This document shows, piece after piece, positions 59,977 to 64,000 of a stretch of 64,000 bases of DNA (the stretch's first letter is position 1; every line of letters starts with the position of its first letter). The DNA is from Brachyhypopomus gauderio. Taxonomy: Eukaryota; Chordata; Actinopteri; Gymnotiformes; Hypopomidae. A program made the position numbers and the translations under genes. The DNA is taken from positions 25,113,032 to 25,177,031 of the forward strand of contig NC_135219.1 of assembly GCF_052324685.1 (NCBI RefSeq), in the 5' to 3' direction. The notes under the pieces were generated by a model. That model searched no databases. It was not told where the DNA came from and saw only the letters and a list, made by a program, of their open reading frames with translations.

Positions 59977-60714
59977 CTACTGTGTGTAGTCTCTTAGGTA
60001 ATGAGGTCGGACTATTGTTCGTCCAGACCTTGTAACGACCATCTGTCGTTGTTGTCCATCTGTGTGTGTCTGTACTGGGACAGTCACTGGTGTCGTTGTC
60101 CTGTTTTCCTTTCGTAGGTGTCTACGATTCCTCCGCAGAACTCTGCCATTGTCCAGTTTGATTTCATAGGATCTGTGATCTACTGGTTTGATCACAGTTG
60201 CTGGCCTCCAGACAGTGTGTGGCTCAAAAGGCTGGACCCTTACTCTGTCTCCCTGTGTCAGAGCACACAGATCCTTTGCTGTTTTGTTGTAGTATTTAGC
60301 CTGACGTTGTTGATTGTCTCTCAGGCTTTGTGTGGTATGTTGTATCTCTGGTTTCAGAAGACTGTCAGTGATTGGCAGCAGGGTCCTTGTTCTCCTACTA
60401 AAAAGTCCCTGAGCTGGACTTGCTCCTGTACTTTGGCTTGGTGTATTTCGGTGGTCCAGTATAGCCAGGTAGGGGTCTCGACCTGAGGCTTTTGCCTTCT
60501 GCATTAACCTTTTAGCCATTTTGACAGCTGACTCAGCTTTCCCGTTGCTTTGGGGATAATCCGGCGATGATGTCCTGTGCTCAAACTCCCAACTCTGGCT
60601 GAACTGCCGGAATTCCTGAGAGATATATTGGGGACCATTGTCCGAACATACTACATCTGGAATGCCATGTCTGGCGAAGTGAGCTTTTAGTTTAGTAAGT
60701 AATCCACTTCCCAA
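59977..60714 (-). pseudogene. mag-like element integrase, C-terminal part
   Basis: Encodes LKAHFARHGIPDVVCSDNGP with the second catalytic Asp and YPQSNGKAESAVKMAKRL with the catalytic Glu, then a C-terminal DNA-binding region (GDRVRVQPFEPHTVWRPATV) and HYLRDYTQ. Its start lies in a different frame from the upstream part, and the segment between the two is shortened. Confidence 0.88.
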
Positions 60715-61868
60715 AAATTGGAATAGTAGTCCACTGTTACCAGATAATCCTTATTCTCAAAGACAAATAGGTCCGTACCTACTTTAGCCCACGGCCTGTC
60801 CTGTACCTCATGCGGATGTAATGTCTCTTTTTGTTGTCGGGTATCCATTGATCTACATGTGTCACATTTGGCTACATGTGTTTTAATGTGTTCGCTCATC
60901 CCTGGCCAGTATACGCATTCTCTTGCTCGTCGGAGACATCCTTCTACTCCCAGGTGTGAGGAGTGTATTCTTTGTATAATGTCGTCCCTGATTGCATCTG
61001 GAATGACTGCTCGCTCTCCTCTAAAAACTATTCCATCCTGGTAGGTCAGCTCTTCTTGAAAGGTATAATAGTGTGCTATTTCAGTAGCTGCCTTCTTTTT
61101 GATTGCTGGCCATCCTGTTTGGATTGTCTGGATCAATTTCTGCATCTTTGTATCAGTCTCCGTTGCTGTACGTATCATTTTCAGCCTCTCAACTGAGATT
61201 GGTAAGTACTCCGCCATATTCACACTTTCAATCTCTGCTTCAACCGCGCCAGCGGTACTCTCAGTTAAATACGCTCTACTTAAAGTATCAGCTAGTAACA
61301 TATCCCGACCTGGCACATAGGTTACATGAATACTGTATTTTTGCAATCTAAGTAACATCCTTTGAAGTCTTTTTGGAGCGCTGAGCAATGGCTTTTTGAG
61401 AATGTTCTCTAGTGGCTTGTGATCGCTCTGTACAGTCACTTGATGACCATAGGTGTACTGGTGAAACTTTTCCATCCCAAAGACTATTGCCAAACACTCC
61501 TTTTCTATTTGGGCATAGCCCCGTTCAGTTGCTGTTAGTGCTCTACTTGCGAAAGCTACTGGCTTTCCATTTTGTGTCAGAGCCGCTCCCAATCCTGTTT
61601 CTGATGCATCACATTGGAGTGTTAGTTCTTCTTCCTGGTTGTAATACTTCAAAACTGGCGTCTTGGCTATATTAGCCTTCAGCCTTGTGAAAGCTTCCTC
61701 GTGCATTGGGGTCCAGTCCCACATGCTGTCTTTGTGAGTGAGTTGTCTTAGAACTTCACAATCATCTGATAGGTGAGCGTAAAACTTGGACAGATAGTTT
61801 ACCATTCCTACGAGACGTTGTACTCCTTTTACATCTGTTGGCCTTGGCATGTCTGTGACTGCTTTCAC
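60687..61868 (-). pseudogene. mag-like element RT end, RNase H and integrase N-terminal part
   Basis: In order: RT thumb (VQRLVGMVNYLSKFYAHLSD), RNase H (LTLQCDASETGLGAALTQNG and VQSDHKPLENIL), the integrase zinc finger (HSSHLGVEGCLRRARECVYW and CDTC), and the first catalytic Asp region (KVGTDLFVFENKDYLVTVDY). A one-base loss near 61873 separates it from the upstream RT frame. Confidence 0.9.
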
Positions 61869-62092
61869 CTTTCTGGGTCTATTTTCAATCCCTCTGATGT
61901 CAGCAAATGTCCAATGTACGAAACTTCTTTTCTAAGGTTGAACTTGTCAGCATTGAGTCTGATATTTCTTTCACGACATCTCTCTAAAAAGTGTCTCAGA
62001 TTCTCATCATGGTCCTTGTCTGCACTTTCCTTAGTTTCTCCTCTTCCTGTAATGAGAACATCATCTGCAATTATATAGATGCCTGGCAGGCC

Positions 62093-63865
62093 CTACAGTG
62101 CCTGCATTAACTTCCTCTGGAAGACCTCCGGTGCTGGGCTGATACCCATGGGCATCCTCAGCCACCTGAATCGGCCAAAGGGTGTGGAGAACGTTGTAAG
62201 GTAACTTGATTTGTCCTCCAATTTTACATGCCAGAACCCTTGTTTGACATCACAGACTGTGAACACTTTTGTATTTGACAAGTCTGGTAAAATGTCATCC
62301 ATGGTAGGCAGTGGAAAATGGCTATGTTTGAGTGCTCTATTCAAAGGCTTTGGATCAATGCATATTCTCAGTTTACCTGAGGGTTTTTGTAGTGCAACCA
62401 TACTACTGATCCAGTCTGTACTGCATTCAACAGGCGCTATGATTTGTCGCTTCTCCAGGTCTGCAAGTTCTTCCTTAAGGGGTTTCATCATAGCCACCGG
62501 TACTCTGCGTTTTGGGAGCTTGACTGGTTCAACTGTCTTGTCGATCTCTATGGCATATTCACCTTCTAGACTGCCATCTCCTGTGAACACATCCTTATAT
62601 TCTATCATTATATCATCCAATGTCCACTGTTCTCCCTGTGTCACCACCTTTTTCACAATGCTGTCTATGGCAAATATGTTCTCATACTGCACTCTGATCA
62701 GTTTCATTGCTTCACTTGCCTTTCTGCCCAACAGGGGAATGCCACTGTGTTGGTCAACCACCTGAAACTCTAACCTATAAAGTTTTTGGTTCCTGGGGTT
62801 TCTCACCTTAACTTTGCACTTACCTATGGGGTGCAGTTTTGTCTTGTTATACATCACTAGCACTTTGTCGGTCTGTTCCAACATCGTGTCAGTATTCAGG
62901 AGATGTACAGGTATTATGTTACATGATGCTCCACAGTCTATCTGAAATTTCACCAGTCCTTTACCAATCAACATTCCTGCATACAGCTGTTTTATCTTTG
63001 TACTGTCATTCTCCTGATGAAATGTTCCCGTGTTCTCTCCCTCTGTGACTGTGAGAATATCTTCATATGTGTCACTGTCCAGTTCTGTTACTGCATGTAC
63101 AGGTTTCCTATGTGTACTTCTCTCCGCTCTTGTCTTACACATAGCGGCAAAGTGATTGTCACGTGCACATTTTTTGCATTTCTTTCCAAAGGCTGGGCAT
63201 TTTGTCTTATTTCTCTCATGCATTTTCCCACAGAATTTACATGAAATTTCCACATCTTTGTCCTTTACTTCATATTTTTTAACCATATGTACCTCCTCTA
63301 CAATTCTCCCTTCCAGAGTTCGTCTATTCTCCCTCGACAGCTCCATAGCTCTGCAAACTTGTACACATTTGTCTAATGTTAGTTTATCCTCTCTAAGTAA
63401 TCTCTCTCTCAGAGCAGCGTCATTTGTTCCACATACAATCCTGTCTCTTATCAGTGACTCCTTAATTTGTCCGAAGTTGCACGTACCGGCTAATGACCTC
63501 AGGTCTGTGACATAATTGTCAATTGATTCATCTTGTCTTTGATTTCTCACAAAGAATCTGTATCTCTCCACTGTCTCGTTCACTTTTGGATTACAGTGCT
63601 CATCAAACAGTTTTATCAGGTTACTTACGGTTGTTCTCGCCTCTGGGTCATCTGCACTCAGTGTATTACACAGCTCCCTGCCCTTTTCTCCTATTAGGTA
63701 CTGGAACAGTTTCACTTTTGTAGTTTCCTCTGCCTCTGGCATGGCAAGCTCCAAATACAACGTGAACTCCTCCTTCCAAGACTTCCAGGACTTCGCCAAG
63801 TTGTCCGTATCCAGGTTCAAAGCGCTTGGAGGAACGAGACCTTCCATCTTGATCCGTCGCAGCAC
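62093..63865 (-). pseudogene. mag-like element gag, protease and RT N-terminal part
   Basis: A 590-codon frame. Gag is at about residues 1-200 (SWKSWKEEFTLYLELAMPEA, KLFDEHCNPKVNETVERYRF). Zinc knuckles follow at about 210-245 (CKFCGKMHERNKTKC, then CKKCARDNHFAAMC). The protease active site reads FQIDCGASCNIIPVHLL at about 308, with Cys where most retropepsins have Thr or Ser. RT follows from about 440 (KPSGKLRICIDPKPLNRALK, FGRFRWLRMPMGISPAPEVF). A TAG at 62090-62092 ends it shortly before the RT catalytic ADD, which is still readable just downstream (IIADDVLITGRG). Confidence 0.92.
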
Positions 63866-63959
63866 GCTTTCTTAGCACTGTGGAGTTCGCTAGTAGCGTT
63901 AACCCGTTAGCTAGTCAGTATTATTCTTCGGTTAATTCACTCGTCCGCCGCTGCCACCA

Positions 63960-64000
63960 TGTTTCTTTCCGCTCTCTCTCTCTCTCTCTGGTACGTATTT
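63960..64000 (-). repeat. 5' LTR of the mag-like element, cut by window end
   Basis: Starts tgtttctttccgctctctct in plus reading, matching 59479 onward. About 175 more bases should follow outside the window. Confidence 0.8.

Larger units (their letters stand above)
59479..64000 (-). mobile_element. mag-like Ty3/Gypsy retrotransposon, nearly complete but disabled
   Basis: The left LTR is 59479-59694. The right LTR begins at 63960 and leaves the window. Minus-strand coding order is gag, protease, RT, RNase H, integrase. In coding orientation, tggtggcagcggcggacg follows the right LTR directly, in the place of a tRNA primer site, and tgaaaacaaaaagaaaaggga precedes the left LTR as polypurine primer. 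The double zinc knuckle suggests the mag/K02A2.6-like lineage. A stop and two frame breaks disable pol. Confidence 0.92.

Overview
This window is vertebrate nuclear DNA, almost certainly from a teleost fish. Genes are split by GT-AG introns, (TA)n and (GT)n microsatellites are common, and the repeats are typical fish families: Tc1, hAT, PIF/Harbinger, Ty3/Gypsy, a tRNA-derived SINE and an L2-like LINE. Four single-copy genes can be read: calmin (clmn, minus strand, exons between 237 and 5121), glutaredoxin 5 (glrx5, plus, 8821-10543), the 48-residue TUNAR microprotein (plus, 20157-20303) and the first coding exon of the C14orf132 homologue (plus, 37048-37074). From memory, this order and orientation match human chromosome 14q32 (CLMN minus, GLRX5 plus, TUNAR plus, C14orf132 plus). 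The window is therefore a conserved vertebrate linkage block, and linkage supports each assignment. No operon or joint pathway is implied. The proteins are an actin-binding membrane protein, a mitochondrial iron-sulfur carrier, and two tiny membrane microproteins.

Layout. 1-5121: clmn coding exons for two calponin-homology domains, with a solo LTR and two hAT elements in one intron. 5122-8820: clmn 5' part, AT-rich intergenic DNA and the glrx5 promoter. 8821-10543: glrx5, whose intron holds a 25-bp minisatellite. 10937-14333: pogo-like element containing a Harbinger that contains a hAT. 15471-18518: old Tc1 containing a second Harbinger copy. 20157-20303: tunar. 24127-24633: large inverted repeat. 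24933-31879: solo LTR split by a Tc1, which is split by a 5.1-kb chromodomain Gypsy element. 31961-36217: several solo LTRs and a SINE. 37048: C14orf132 exon 1, with intron 1 probably running to the window end.

38547-41133 is a very young, non-autonomous LTR element with two identical 458-bp LTRs. Its 616-codon open frame starts in one LTR and ends in the other. 44050-48467 is an old ZBED-type hAT broken by at least four later insertions. 48530-50147 and 55976-57584 are two Tc1 elements of different families, each with an uninterrupted DD34E transposase. 52963-54050 is a short hAT that encodes only a BED zinc finger. The right end (58571-64000) holds part of one LTR element joined to a nearly complete, disabled mag-like Gypsy.

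Most of the window is transposon-derived. Target-site duplications could be read for many insertions, so relative ages can be worked out. The most useful results are the small tunar and C14orf132 coding pieces, the young LTR element with an unrecognised repeat-protein frame, the intact Tc1 transposases, a hairpin-forming LTR mutation, and one sequence module shared by several unrelated hAT elements. All family assignments rest on reading and remembered sequences; no database search was run.
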